This document shows, piece after piece, positions 51,364 through 59,562 of a DNA stretch of 64,000 nucleotides (the first letter of the stretch is position 1; every line of letters begins with the position of its first letter). The DNA comes from Actinosynnema pretiosum (GTDB lineage: Bacteria > Actinomycetota > Actinomycetes > Mycobacteriales > Pseudonocardiaceae): contig NZ_JAMTCF010000011.1 in the NCBI RefSeq assembly GCF_024171695.1, positions 233,498 through 297,497 of the forward strand. Direction: 5' to 3'. A model generated the notes under the pieces. The model did no database searches. It was not told the origin of the DNA and was given only the letters and a program-made list of their open reading frames with translations. The position numbers and the translations under genes were made by a program.

Positions 51364-52481
51364 GCGCACAGCGCCGCGTCCAGCGCGGATTCCATGTGCT
51401 CCACGTCCACCAGGTCCCTCGGCAGCCCGGTGACCGCCACGGTCGCGGCCTTCCCCCGCGTGGTCACCGCGTTGTAGACCGCGTACCCCGGCGTCAACCC
51501 GCCGTGCGTCCACGCCTCACCGCCGCAGCTCAGCGCCAGCGTCGCGAGCCCGAGCCCGTAGCGCGCCTTCCCGGTGAGGTCGAACCCCGGCGCGTCCACG
51601 GTCGTGCGCATCTGCGCCAACTGCTCGGGCGCCAGCAGCTCACCGCCGAGCAGCCCGGTCATGAACCGGTTCAGGTCGGTCGGCGTGCCCACCAGCGCGC
51701 CCGCCGACCACGCGGCCGAGGTGTCCATCTCGCTCACGTCCTGCCACGCGTCGCCGCGCTTGAGCGCCAGGTACCCGCGCGGGTGCTCGCCCCGGACGCG
51801 CTGCTCGCCGACGGCGGGCCAGTAGGTGTCCCGCAGCCCCAGCTTCTCGATCACCCGCTTGGTGATCTCCTCGCCGATCGGCCGCCCGGTCACCTTCTGC
51901 GCCAGCAGCCCGGCCAGCACGTAGTTGGTGTTCGCGTACCCCCACTGCCCGCGCTCGGTCTCGGACGGCTCGGCCAGCCCGGCGTCCACCAGCTCGCGCG
52001 GCTCGAAGTACCGGTGCAGCGTGCCGAACAGGTCCCCGAGCAGCGCCTGGTCGTAGTCGCCGAGCCCGCTGGTCTGCTGGAGCAGGTCCCGCACGGTGAT
52101 CCCGCGCCCGTCCAGCCCGATGCCGGGCAGGTAGCGCTCCACCTGGTCGTCCAGTCCGAGCCTGCCCTCGCCGACCAGCTGCAGCACCACCACGGCGGTG
52201 AACGTCTTGGTGTTGCTGCCGAACCGCACCTGCCCGTTCTGCGGCACCCGCCCCACCGAGGACGCGGTGTAGTGCCTGGTCCGCCCACCCGGCTCGCGGA
52301 CGGCGGCGAGCACCGCCGGGAACCCGTCCTCCCGCACGAGCACGTCCAGCCCGCGCTGCACGGCGTTCCCCCGTTCCGGGGCGTTCCCGCGCTCCGCGTC
52401 GGCGCTCGCCTGCGGCACGCCCACCAGCACCCCGGCGCACACCGCCACCAGCGCGGTCGCGACCGCCCTCCGCACCCGCAT
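51360..52481 (-). CDS. Exported serine hydrolase (beta-lactamase / DD-carboxypeptidase-like), paralogue 2
   Basis: A 373-residue homologue of the protein at 47605. Signal peptide RRAVATALVAVCAGVLVGVPQASA, SxxK in GSNTKTF, YxN in YANTNYVLAGLL, and WTHGGLTPG. ATG 52481 with GTGAGGAGACGACG upstream. It is the first gene of a three-gene operon with the sensor kinase and response regulator (4-base and 13-base overlaps), so its product or substrate is probably linked to the signal sensed, likely a cell-wall state or beta-lactam. That link is inferred. Confidence 0.87.
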   Translation of the reverse strand: MRVRRAVATALVAVCAGVLVGVPQASADAERGNAPERGNAVQRGLDVLVREDGFPAVLAAVREPGGRTRHYTASSVGRVPQNGQVRFGSNTKTFTAVVVLQLVGEGRLGLDDQVERYLPGIGLDGRGITVRDLLQQTSGLGDYDQALLGDLFGTLHRYFEPRELVDAGLAEPSETERGQWGYANTNYVLAGLLAQKVTGRPIGEEITKRVIEKLGLRDTYWPAVGEQRVRGEHPRGYLALKRGDAWQDVSEMDTSAAWSAGALVGTPTDLNRFMTGLLGGELLAPEQLAQMRTTVDAPGFDLTGKARYGLGLATLALSCGGEAWTHGGLTPGYAVYNAVTTRGKAATVAVTGLPRDLVDVEHMESALDAALCA

Positions 52482-52565
52482 CGTCGTCTCCTCACGGTCG
52501 ATTCGCCTGTGCCACAAGCATCTCGACGCGGAGAACGGCGTTCCATCCCGCTGGCTGACCGATCC

Positions 52566-52587
52566 GGGGTACAGCAGGCTGTACCCC
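52566..52587 (-). promoter_or_regulatory. Perfect 22-bp palindrome upstream of hydrolase-TCS operon
   Basis: Half-sites GGGGTACAGC and GCTGTACCCC are separated by two bases, 85 bases before the serine hydrolase start. The same sequence, degenerate, stands at 47498-47517 before the paralogue, with further flanking identity. Likely operator of the response regulator encoded in this operon. Confidence 0.7.
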
Positions 52588-52682
52588 TCCACGCGACCGC
52601 CCGCCCACCACGGCGTGGCGGACGGGCGGCCGGACGTTCCGGTATTCCGGTGTTCCGGTGTTCTGGCGTTCGGGAAAGCGGC

Positions 52683-53894
52683 TCAGGCCCCCGGCCGGTT
52701 GCCGGTGGGGATGGTGATCAGGGTGGTCGTGCCGGAAGAACCCTTGTTCAGGAACAGCATCGCGATCGCCCGGATGAACTGGTCGAACATGTAGAACCCC
52801 ACCGGCATCACCGGCAGCAGCCCCTCGCGGAACGCGATGTACGCGGGCCAGCCCGTGCGGATCAGCGCCGACGCCGCGTAGTCCCTCGGCAGGTTCAGCC
52901 AGTCGCCGACCTCGTGGCTCAGCGCGTACCGCACGAACTCGTTCAGGAACCCGCGCGTCACCCCGAGGTCGATCTGCGCGGTCAGCCCCAGCAGGTCCTT
53001 CGCCAGGTCCTTGCCCTCGGTCGACGGCGCCATGATCGGCGTCAGCACCTGCGCGGACTGCGCCTCCGCCTCGGCCCACGACTTCGGGATGAACTCGTCC
53101 CGCACGCCGAGCATGTGGATGGCCACCTGCCACATGTGCAGGAACGCCTCCTCCTCGGCCGCCGTCATCGGCACCCGCCACTCCACCAGCTTGCGGTGCA
53201 CGTAGGTGCCCAGGCTGTGGAAGGTGACCAGGATGTCCCCGTTGCTGATGGGGATGCCGTTCTGCTCGTCCGCGACCGCCCGCCAGCGCGCCGACTGCGG
53301 CAGCAGGTGCCGCACCGCCGCGTGCACCAGGCGGGTCTTGTTGGAGGTGACCAGGAACTGCCCGGACGGCTCGTACGCGGTCAGCTCGCTCAGGTCGTAG
53401 CCGAAGGTGAACGTCTTGGCCGCGCGGTCCTTCATGTCCGCGCCGCCCGCCGACCAGTACACCGACTTGGCCTCGCGCGGGATCACCGTGCTCATGATCC
53501 CGCTGCCCAGGCCGTAGAGCATGAACAGGTAGGTGTCCTTGCGGCGGTTGAAGTCCGCCGCCAGCCGCAGCTTCGACCGGTCGGCCCACGAGGGCAGGCC
53601 GTTGACCTTGCCCAGCCAGGTGGACAGCGCGGGCGGCAGGCCGGTGGGCAGCGGGTCGTTGTTGTTCACCCACGTCCGGATCGCCGCGTTGACGGCGGGC
53701 ACCTGGCCGTTGCGCAGGACCGACGCCATGATGCCGTCGATCTCGTCGTCCCACACCCACCACGGGTCGGTGCCCGCCGCCGCGCCCACCGTGCCCGCCG
53801 CGGTCGACGCCCAGGCCGGGACCGCGCCCGCGACACCGACCAGACCGAGCGCGGCGCCGAGGGACAGCATGTGCCTTCTGCTGAGATCGCTCAT
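52683..53894 (-). CDS. lcp: Latex-clearing protein (Lcp) type rubber oxygenase
   Basis: A 403-residue DUF2236 protein with a Tat signal (Ser5-Arg-Arg-His-Met-Leu, then LGAALGLVGVAGAVPAWA). The run RRKDTYLFMLYGLGSGIMSTVIPREA, ADMKDRAAKT, TRLVHAAVRHLLPQS and the likely heme-ligand histidine in ILVTFHSLGTYVHRKL follow Lcp of Streptomyces sp. K30 closely, as does AFLHMWQVAIHMLGVRDEFIPKSW. Lcp is a b-type cytochrome dioxygenase that cleaves cis-1,4-polyisoprene outside the cell into oligomers with aldehyde and ketone ends. Divergent from an aldehyde dehydrogenase gene. Length is normal for the family. Confidence 0.85.
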   Translation of the reverse strand: MSDLSRRHMLSLGAALGLVGVAGAVPAWASTAAGTVGAAAGTDPWWVWDDEIDGIMASVLRNGQVPAVNAAIRTWVNNNDPLPTGLPPALSTWLGKVNGLPSWADRSKLRLAADFNRRKDTYLFMLYGLGSGIMSTVIPREAKSVYWSAGGADMKDRAAKTFTFGYDLSELTAYEPSGQFLVTSNKTRLVHAAVRHLLPQSARWRAVADEQNGIPISNGDILVTFHSLGTYVHRKLVEWRVPMTAAEEEAFLHMWQVAIHMLGVRDEFIPKSWAEAEAQSAQVLTPIMAPSTEGKDLAKDLLGLTAQIDLGVTRGFLNEFVRYALSHEVGDWLNLPRDYAASALIRTGWPAYIAFREGLLPVMPVGFYMFDQFIRAIAMLFLNKGSSGTTTLITIPTGNRPGA

Positions 53895-53926
53895 TTACTT
53901 ACCTAGCTTCCTCGATAGGCAAAGTT

Positions 53927-53940
53927 GCCGCTCAAGCGGC
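53927..53940. promoter_or_regulatory. GCCGCT-CA-AGCGGC dyad upstream of lcp
   Basis: A 6-bp-arm inverted repeat 33 bases ahead of the lcp start in the divergent intergenic region. A TetR-type operator is possible, since lcp genes are often TetR-controlled. Weak evidence by itself. Confidence 0.35.
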
Positions 53941-53972
53941 GTAGCGGGGGAGCGGAGCGGCGGCGTTCTCCC

Positions 53973-54002
53973 TTGATCCGTGGAGAGATTCTTCGTTAAC
54001 AT
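53973..54002 (+). promoter_or_regulatory. Sigma-70-like promoter for the aldehyde dehydrogenase gene
   Basis: TTGATC (53973-53978) and TAACAT (53997-54002) are separated by 18 bases, about 65 bases before the ATG at 54067. Confidence 0.45.
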
Positions 54003-54066
54003 AGCGACGCGCGTCACTGGTCGGCAAGGGGGCCTGAACCGGTCCGCCACCCCAGGAGGAGTCCGC

Positions 54067-55683
54067 ATGAGCACGGAGCAGAGCCGGGTCTCGGAGCACG
54101 CGGCGACGGGCCAGCGCCCCGCCTGGGTCACCGACGAGGTGGTCGCCCGGTGGTGCGAGCGGGTGCGCAGGGACGTGACCCGGCGGGGCGGCAGCGCGCC
54201 CGACCCGGTCACCGCCGCCGCGCCCTACGACCTGGCGCCGGTCGCCACCGTCCCCGCCTGCGCGCCCGAGGACGTCGCGTCCGCCGTCGTCACCGCCCGC
54301 GACGCCCAGCGCGCCTGGGGCAAGGCCTCGCTCGCGCTGCGCGCCGAGGTCGTCCTGGCCTTCCACGACCTGCTGCTGGCCCGCCAGGAGCAGGTGCTCG
54401 ACCTGATCCAGTGGGAGACCGGCAAGGCCCGCTACCACGCCTGGCAGGAGGTCGCCCAGGTCGCCACGCTCGCCCGCCACTACGCCCGGCGCGCCAAGCA
54501 CTACCTCGCGCCCAAGCGGGTGCGCGGGATGCTGCCGGTGCTGACCAAGGTCAGGGAGGTGCGCGTGCCCAAGGGCGTCGTCGGCGTCATCTCGCCGTGG
54601 AACTACCCGCTGTACCTGGGCGCGGGCGACGTGATCCCGGCGCTGATGGCGGGCAACGCGGTGGTCTCCAAGGCCGACTCGCAGACCGCGCTCACCCTGC
54701 TGTGGACGCGTGAGCTGATGGCCGAGGCCGGGCTGCCCGACGACCTCTGGCAGGTCGTCACCGGGTCCGGCTCGGTGGTCGGCACGGCGCTCGTCGACCA
54801 CGTCGACTTCATCTGCTTCACCGGGTCCACCGCGACCGGCCGCACCGTCGCCGAGCGCGCCGCGCGCAGGCTCATCGGCGCGTCCCTCGAACTGGGCGGC
54901 AAGAACCCGCTGGTGGTGCGCGAGGACGCCGACGTGGAGGCCGCCGCGGCTGGCACGATCACCGCCGCCTTCGCCAACAGCGGGCAGATGTGCATCCACG
55001 TCGAACGCGCCTACGTGCACGAGAAGGTCTACGGCGCCTACCGCGACGCCCTCGTGCGGGCGGCGGGCGCGCTGCGCATCGGCCAGGGCTACGACTACGC
55101 CGCCGACCTCGGCTCGCTCGTCTCGCGGTCCCAGCTCGCCGCCGTCGAGGCGCACGTGGACGACGCGGTGGCCAAGGGCGCGACCGTGCTCGCGGGGGGC
55201 AAGGCGCGGCCGGACGTCGGCCCGCTGTGCTACGAGCCGACCGTGCTGGAGGGCGTCACCCGCGACATGGCCGTGCACGGCGAGGAGACGTTCGGGCCGG
55301 TGCTCTCGCTCTACCCGTTCCGCACCGACGACGAGGCCGTCGCGCTCGCCAACCAGGGCAGCTACGGCCTGTCCGCGTCGGTCTGGTCGCGCGACACCCG
55401 CGCGGCCGAGCGGATGGCGCTGCGCATCCGGTCCGGGTCGGTGAACGTCAACGACGGCGCGATGGCGGCGGCGGGCAGCGTCGAGGCGGGCATGGGCGGC
55501 ATGGGGGACAGCGGCCTCGGCAGGCGGCACGGCGCCGAGGGCATCCGCAAGTACACCGAGAGCCAGACGATCGCCGAGCAGCGGCTCATGCCGCTCGGGC
55601 CGTCGCCGAAGGCGCCCGTGGCCGACTTCGTCCGCAGCACCAACCGGCAGCTGGCGCTGATGAAGAAGTTCCGGGTGCGCTGA
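54067..55683 (+). CDS. NAD(P)-dependent aldehyde dehydrogenase (succinate-semialdehyde-type)
   Basis: A 538-residue ALDH: PKGVVGVISPWNYPLY (cofactor region), FTGSTATGR, general-base Glu in LELGGKNP and nucleophilic Cys in ANSGQMCIHVER. Closest in appearance to GabD2-type semialdehyde dehydrogenases, with an extra N-terminal segment and a C-terminal tail (STNRQLALMKKFRVR). ATG 54067 behind AGGAGGAG. It diverges from lcp; oxidation of the aldehyde-ended isoprenoid oligomers released by Lcp is a reasonable role, but a general housekeeping semialdehyde dehydrogenase is equally possible. Confidence 0.82.
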   Translation: MSTEQSRVSEHAATGQRPAWVTDEVVARWCERVRRDVTRRGGSAPDPVTAAAPYDLAPVATVPACAPEDVASAVVTARDAQRAWGKASLALRAEVVLAFHDLLLARQEQVLDLIQWETGKARYHAWQEVAQVATLARHYARRAKHYLAPKRVRGMLPVLTKVREVRVPKGVVGVISPWNYPLYLGAGDVIPALMAGNAVVSKADSQTALTLLWTRELMAEAGLPDDLWQVVTGSGSVVGTALVDHVDFICFTGSTATGRTVAERAARRLIGASLELGGKNPLVVREDADVEAAAAGTITAAFANSGQMCIHVERAYVHEKVYGAYRDALVRAAGALRIGQGYDYAADLGSLVSRSQLAAVEAHVDDAVAKGATVLAGGKARPDVGPLCYEPTVLEGVTRDMAVHGEETFGPVLSLYPFRTDDEAVALANQGSYGLSASVWSRDTRAAERMALRIRSGSVNVNDGAMAAAGSVEAGMGGMGDSGLGRRHGAEGIRKYTESQTIAEQRLMPLGPSPKAPVADFVRSTNRQLALMKKFRVR

Positions 55684-55700
55684 CCGTCCTCTTCGGACAG

Positions 55701-55739
55701 CGGGGAGGCGGGCCGGGTCGCACCCGGCCCGCCTCCCCG
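55701..55739. terminator. 18-bp hairpin terminator
   Basis: CGGGGAGGCGGGCCGGGT (55701-55718) pairs perfectly with 55722-55739, loop CGC, between two convergent genes ending at 55683 and 55757. Confidence 0.85.
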
Positions 55740-55756
55740 TCCCCGCCTTCCCGCGC

Positions 55757-57337
55757 TCAGCTCCCGCCCGCGCGCTCCCCGTCCAGCGCGCGCAGCGCGC
55801 CCTTGGTGACCTTGCCGCCCGCGTTGCGCGGCAGCGCCGGGAGCACCACCAAGTCCTTGGGCAGCTTGAACGAGGCCAGCCGCCCCTCCAGGAACGCGGT
55901 CAGCTCCGCCAGCGACAGCGCCTCCACGCCCGGCGTAACGGCGGCGAACGCCACCGGCACCTGTCCCCACCGCTCGTCCGCCCGCCCGACCACGGCGACC
56001 TCCAGCACCGACGGGTGCTCGGCGACGGCGTTCTCCACCTCGGCGCAGTAGATGTTCTCGCCGCCGCTGATGATCATGTCCTTCTTGCGGTCCACCACCC
56101 AGACGAAGCCCTCGTCGTCCTGCCTGACCAGGTCGCCGGAGTGGAACCAGCCGCCCGCGAACGCCTCCGCCGTCTCCTGCGGCTTGCGCCAGTACCCGCG
56201 CGTCACGGTCGGCCCCCGGTAGACGATCTCGCCGACCTGGCCGGGCGCCACGTCCGCCATGAACTCGTCCACCACCCGGTACTGGATGGTCGGGATCGGC
56301 TTGCCCACCGACCCGAGCTTGCGCAGCGAGTCCTCCCCGCGCAGCACGCAGGTGATCGGCGAGGTCTCGGTCTGGCCGAACACCGCCACGTTCAGCGCGT
56401 CCGGGAACGCCTTCGCCATCGCGCGCAGCGTCGCGTCGCTCGCGGGCGCCGCGCCCCAGCTGATGATCCGCAGCTTCAGGTCGCGCTCGTGCACGTCCGG
56501 CTGCGCGCACAGCAGGTCCCACTGCTGCGGCACGTTGAACACCACCGTCGCGCCCTCGCGCTCGTACGCGTCGAGCACCGCCTTCGGGTCGAACGCGCCC
56601 AGCGGGTGGATCACGACCGTGCCGCCCACCAGGATGTTCGCCACGATCGAGCCGAGGCCCGCGATGTGGAAGAACGGCGCGGTCAGGAACCCGACGTCGG
56701 AGTCGTCGAAGATCTCCATCGCCCGCACGCAGGTGATCGCCTGCACCTGCATGTTCAGGTGCGAGAGCAGCACGCCCTTGGGGCGCCCGGTGGTGCCCGA
56801 GGTGTACATGATCAGCGCGGTCGCGTCCTCGGCCACGTCCGGCGGGTCGATCGGCTCGTGCGAGGTCAGGAAGTCCTCGTACGCCACGAAGTTCTCCGGC
56901 GCGTCCTCCGGCAGCGCGCCGACGACGACGACCGTGCCGACCTGCGAGGTGGCGGGGACGGCGCGCAGCAGGGGTAGCAGGCGCTCGTCCACCACGACGG
57001 CGGACGGGGTGCAGTCGGCCAGGATGTAGTCCAGCTCCGGCGGCGCGAGGCGGAAGCTGAGCGGGACGGCGACGGCGCCCAGGCTGTTCGCGCCGAACAC
57101 GGTCTCCACGAACCACGGGTGGTTCAGGGTCAGCGTGGCCACCCGGTCGCCCGCCGCGACGCCGCGCCCGGCGAGCGCGGCGGCCAGGCGGAGCGAGCGG
57201 TCGGACAGCTGGGACCAGGTCGTGGTCTGCCCCAGGTAGCGCAGCGCGGGCTTGTCCGGGCGGGTGGCCGCGTGGGTGGCGGTGTGCGCCATCCAGTGGT
57301 GGCGGAAGGACCAGGGTGGAACCGCGGGGGTCGGCAT
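55757..57337 (-). CDS. Acyl-CoA synthetase (FadD-like adenylate-forming enzyme)
   Basis: A 526-residue AMP-forming ligase: P-loop-like YTSGTTGRPKGV, VFGQTETSP, hinge GWFHSGDLVRQDDEGFVWVVDRKKDMI and the C-terminal catalytic lysine in NAGGKVTKGALR. It activates a carboxylic acid, fatty or isoprenoid, as a CoA ester for beta-oxidation. ATG 57337 behind CGAGGAGTGGTCA. Divergent from the tandem TetR regulator, which may control it. Chain-length preference cannot be read. Confidence 0.88.
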   Translation of the reverse strand: MPTPAVPPWSFRHHWMAHTATHAATRPDKPALRYLGQTTTWSQLSDRSLRLAAALAGRGVAAGDRVATLTLNHPWFVETVFGANSLGAVAVPLSFRLAPPELDYILADCTPSAVVVDERLLPLLRAVPATSQVGTVVVVGALPEDAPENFVAYEDFLTSHEPIDPPDVAEDATALIMYTSGTTGRPKGVLLSHLNMQVQAITCVRAMEIFDDSDVGFLTAPFFHIAGLGSIVANILVGGTVVIHPLGAFDPKAVLDAYEREGATVVFNVPQQWDLLCAQPDVHERDLKLRIISWGAAPASDATLRAMAKAFPDALNVAVFGQTETSPITCVLRGEDSLRKLGSVGKPIPTIQYRVVDEFMADVAPGQVGEIVYRGPTVTRGYWRKPQETAEAFAGGWFHSGDLVRQDDEGFVWVVDRKKDMIISGGENIYCAEVENAVAEHPSVLEVAVVGRADERWGQVPVAFAAVTPGVEALSLAELTAFLEGRLASFKLPKDLVVLPALPRNAGGKVTKGALRALDGERAGGS

Positions 57338-57559
57338 TGACCACTCCTCGTGGGCCGGTGGCGGCGAGCGGTTGCGGCGTCATTATGCCGAGTCGCCTGG
57401 CTGGTTGAGAAGGGCTAAGTTAACCGGAATTCACGTCTCGACCGGTCGGTTCGGGTGCGGCGGCCGATCCGCGCGGGGTGGTTGCCCTTGACTTGCTCCG
57501 CTTCGTGGTTGACTGGCGCACATGGCCCTGTTCCCGCGCGCGCACGCACGGGTGCCGCG

Positions 57560-58717
57560 GTGACCGCCGAGTCGACCGCGGCCGTCCGACCGCGCAACCG
57601 CAAGCAGCTGATCGTCGAGGCCGCCGGGCGGGCGTTCACCGAGCGCGGGTACCACGCGGCGTCGATGGAGGAGATCGCCGCCAGCGTCGGCATCACCGCC
57701 GCCGCGCTGTACCGGCACTTCCCGAACAAGTACGCCCTGTTCGCCGAGTGCGCGTACGTGATGGTGGACCGGCTCGTCGCGGCGCTGGACGAGGTCCCGC
57801 CCGGCGCGGCGCTGGCCGACCTGCTCGCGGCCGGGACGCGGGTGACCGTGGCGCACCGGGCGTCCGGCGGGCTGTACCGGTGGGAGGCGCGGTACCTCAA
57901 CCGGGAGGACCGGCAGGCGCTCAGGACGAAGTTCGGGCACGTGGTCGAGCGGGTCACCGGCGCGGTGCGGCGCGAGCACCCGCTGCCGCAGGAGCAGCTG
58001 CGGGCCGCCGCCGCGCTCGGCGCGATCGGGTCGATCACCATGCACCGCACGTCGATCGCGCCGCGCCGGGCCGAGGAGCTGTTGCAGGCGGCGGCTTTCC
58101 GGGTGGTGGCGACCGATCCGGCGGCGGGCGGCGGACGTCAGGTGCGGCTGCCCGCGCAGCCCGAGCCAAGGACCCGGCGCGCCGAGATCCTCGCCGCCGC
58201 CGTGCCGCTGTTCGAGCGGGACGGGTTCGCGAACGTCACCAACGGCCGCATCGCCGAGGCGGTCGGCGTGGTGCCGTCGGCGATCTACCGCTACTTCCCC
58301 GGCAAGGCCGACATCCTGGCCGCCGCGTGCTTGCAGGACGCGGAGCTGTTCGCGCAGGCGGTGGAGCAGAACCTGCGCGGCGTCACCGAGCCGCGCGAGG
58401 CGGTGGCGGCGCTGGCGGCGACGTACGTGGGCTACAACTTCGAGCGGACCGCGCTGACCAGCGTCGCGAGCGCCGAGATCGTCGGGCTGCCGGTGGAGCT
58501 GCGGCGACCGCTGGTGGTGGCGCAGCGGGAGCACATCGCGCTGTGGGAGCAGCAGCTGCGGGCGGTGCGGCCGGAGCTGGACTCGCGGCAGGCGAGGGTG
58601 CTGGTGCACGCCGGGTTCGGCGTGGTGGTGGAGGCCGGGCGGCGGTTGCGGTGGCGGGACGCGCCGGAGAACCGGGACGTGGTGGCGGCGCTGCTGGTGG
58701 GGGCGCTGGGGTTGTGA
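57560..58717 (+). CDS. Tandem TetR regulator (two TetR units fused)
   Basis: A 385-residue protein with two complete TetR modules. Unit 1 has its helix-turn-helix at RKQLIVEAAGRAFTERGYHAASMEEIAASVGITAAALYRHF (near residue 15); unit 2 at RAEILAAAVPLFERDGFANVTNGRIAEAVGVVPSAIYRYF (near residue 205). A Pro/Arg linker joins them. Such a fusion can act as a pseudo-dimer. GTG 57560 has no good ribosome site and may be leaderless. The 222-base divergent gap to the acyl-CoA ligase contains CGACCGGTCG (57439-57448), a palindrome that could be the operator. Confidence 0.85.
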   Translation: MTAESTAAVRPRNRKQLIVEAAGRAFTERGYHAASMEEIAASVGITAAALYRHFPNKYALFAECAYVMVDRLVAALDEVPPGAALADLLAAGTRVTVAHRASGGLYRWEARYLNREDRQALRTKFGHVVERVTGAVRREHPLPQEQLRAAAALGAIGSITMHRTSIAPRRAEELLQAAAFRVVATDPAAGGGRQVRLPAQPEPRTRRAEILAAAVPLFERDGFANVTNGRIAEAVGVVPSAIYRYFPGKADILAAACLQDAELFAQAVEQNLRGVTEPREAVAALAATYVGYNFERTALTSVASAEIVGLPVELRRPLVVAQREHIALWEQQLRAVRPELDSRQARVLVHAGFGVVVEAGRRLRWRDAPENRDVVAALLVGALGL

Positions 58718-59562
58718 TCGCCGGGGTGTTCGTCGCCGGGGGCGGCGGGTTCGCCGAGGAGTGGTCGGGCGGCAAGGGCGTGGTGCCGGTCGTGGCTGTC
58801 GGCGGCGTCGACCGGGCGCTGGCGCAGCGGTGCGCCGCAGCCGCGCGGAAGTCGGGGTTCGACCACTACTCCGTGGCCGCGCTGGACGTCGCCGGTGCTC
58901 CGGCCGACCTGGTCCCGATCACCGACCTGGTCCGCCCCGGCCGCTGGGTGCTGGTCCTGCCGGACCGCTCGGGGGCGGTGCTCACGACCGCGCGCGGGTA
59001 CGCGCTGGCGGCCGGTGGTCCGCGGTTCCACGCCGGGTTCAGCCCCGGCGGCCAGGACCGCGCCCGGATCGCGTTCCACCGGGCGGCGCGGCGGCTGGCC
59101 GACCGGTTCCCCGACCTGCCCGACGTCGCCGCGCGGCACCCCGTCGAGACCCCGGTCGACCGGGGGCCGCACACCCTGCGCCAGGTCGAGCTGATGCGCG
59201 AGCTGGCGCGGGGCGCGATCTCCCCGGCGGACCTCGCGGAGCGCTGGTTCCCGGTCCGCCGCGCGGCGGCGCGCGCGGGGGAGCGGACCGGCGAGCCGCT
59301 GACCACCGTCCTGGACCGGGTGTTCACCGCCCTGGACGACCGCTCGACCGACCCGGCGCTCCGCGAGCGCGACGACGACGCCCTCGTCACCTACGTGCGC
59401 GACGCGGTTGTCCGGTTGAGCGGCGCCGCGTCCCCCGGTCGTCGAGGGGTGCGGCGCCACCGCGATCACCTGCGCGCGCAGCTCAACGCGGGTGACGTCG
59501 CCGACCCCGTCGCGGTGAAGCCGAACGTGGTCGACGCGCCCGGAGCCAGCGCGCCGTTGTAG
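58714..59562 (+). CDS. Hypothetical protein with colicin-immunity-like C-terminal half
   Basis: A 282-residue protein from GTG 58714 (overlaps the TetR stop). The N-terminal half (PADLVPITDLVRPGRWVLVLPDRSGAVL) is unrecognised; the region LMRELARGAISPADLAERWFPVRRAA...LTTVLDRVFTALDDRSTDPALRERDDDALVTYVRDAV resembles colicin/bacteriocin immunity domains of actinobacteria. The last 30 codons lie antisense to the end of the pectate lyase gene (97-base convergent overlap) and look unconserved, so the natural stop may have been lost. No toxin partner is seen. Confidence 0.5.
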   Translation: MIAGVFVAGGGGFAEEWSGGKGVVPVVAVGGVDRALAQRCAAAARKSGFDHYSVAALDVAGAPADLVPITDLVRPGRWVLVLPDRSGAVLTTARGYALAAGGPRFHAGFSPGGQDRARIAFHRAARRLADRFPDLPDVAARHPVETPVDRGPHTLRQVELMRELARGAISPADLAERWFPVRRAAARAGERTGEPLTTVLDRVFTALDDRSTDPALRERDDDALVTYVRDAVVRLSGAASPGRRGVRRHRDHLRAQLNAGDVADPVAVKPNVVDAPGASAPL

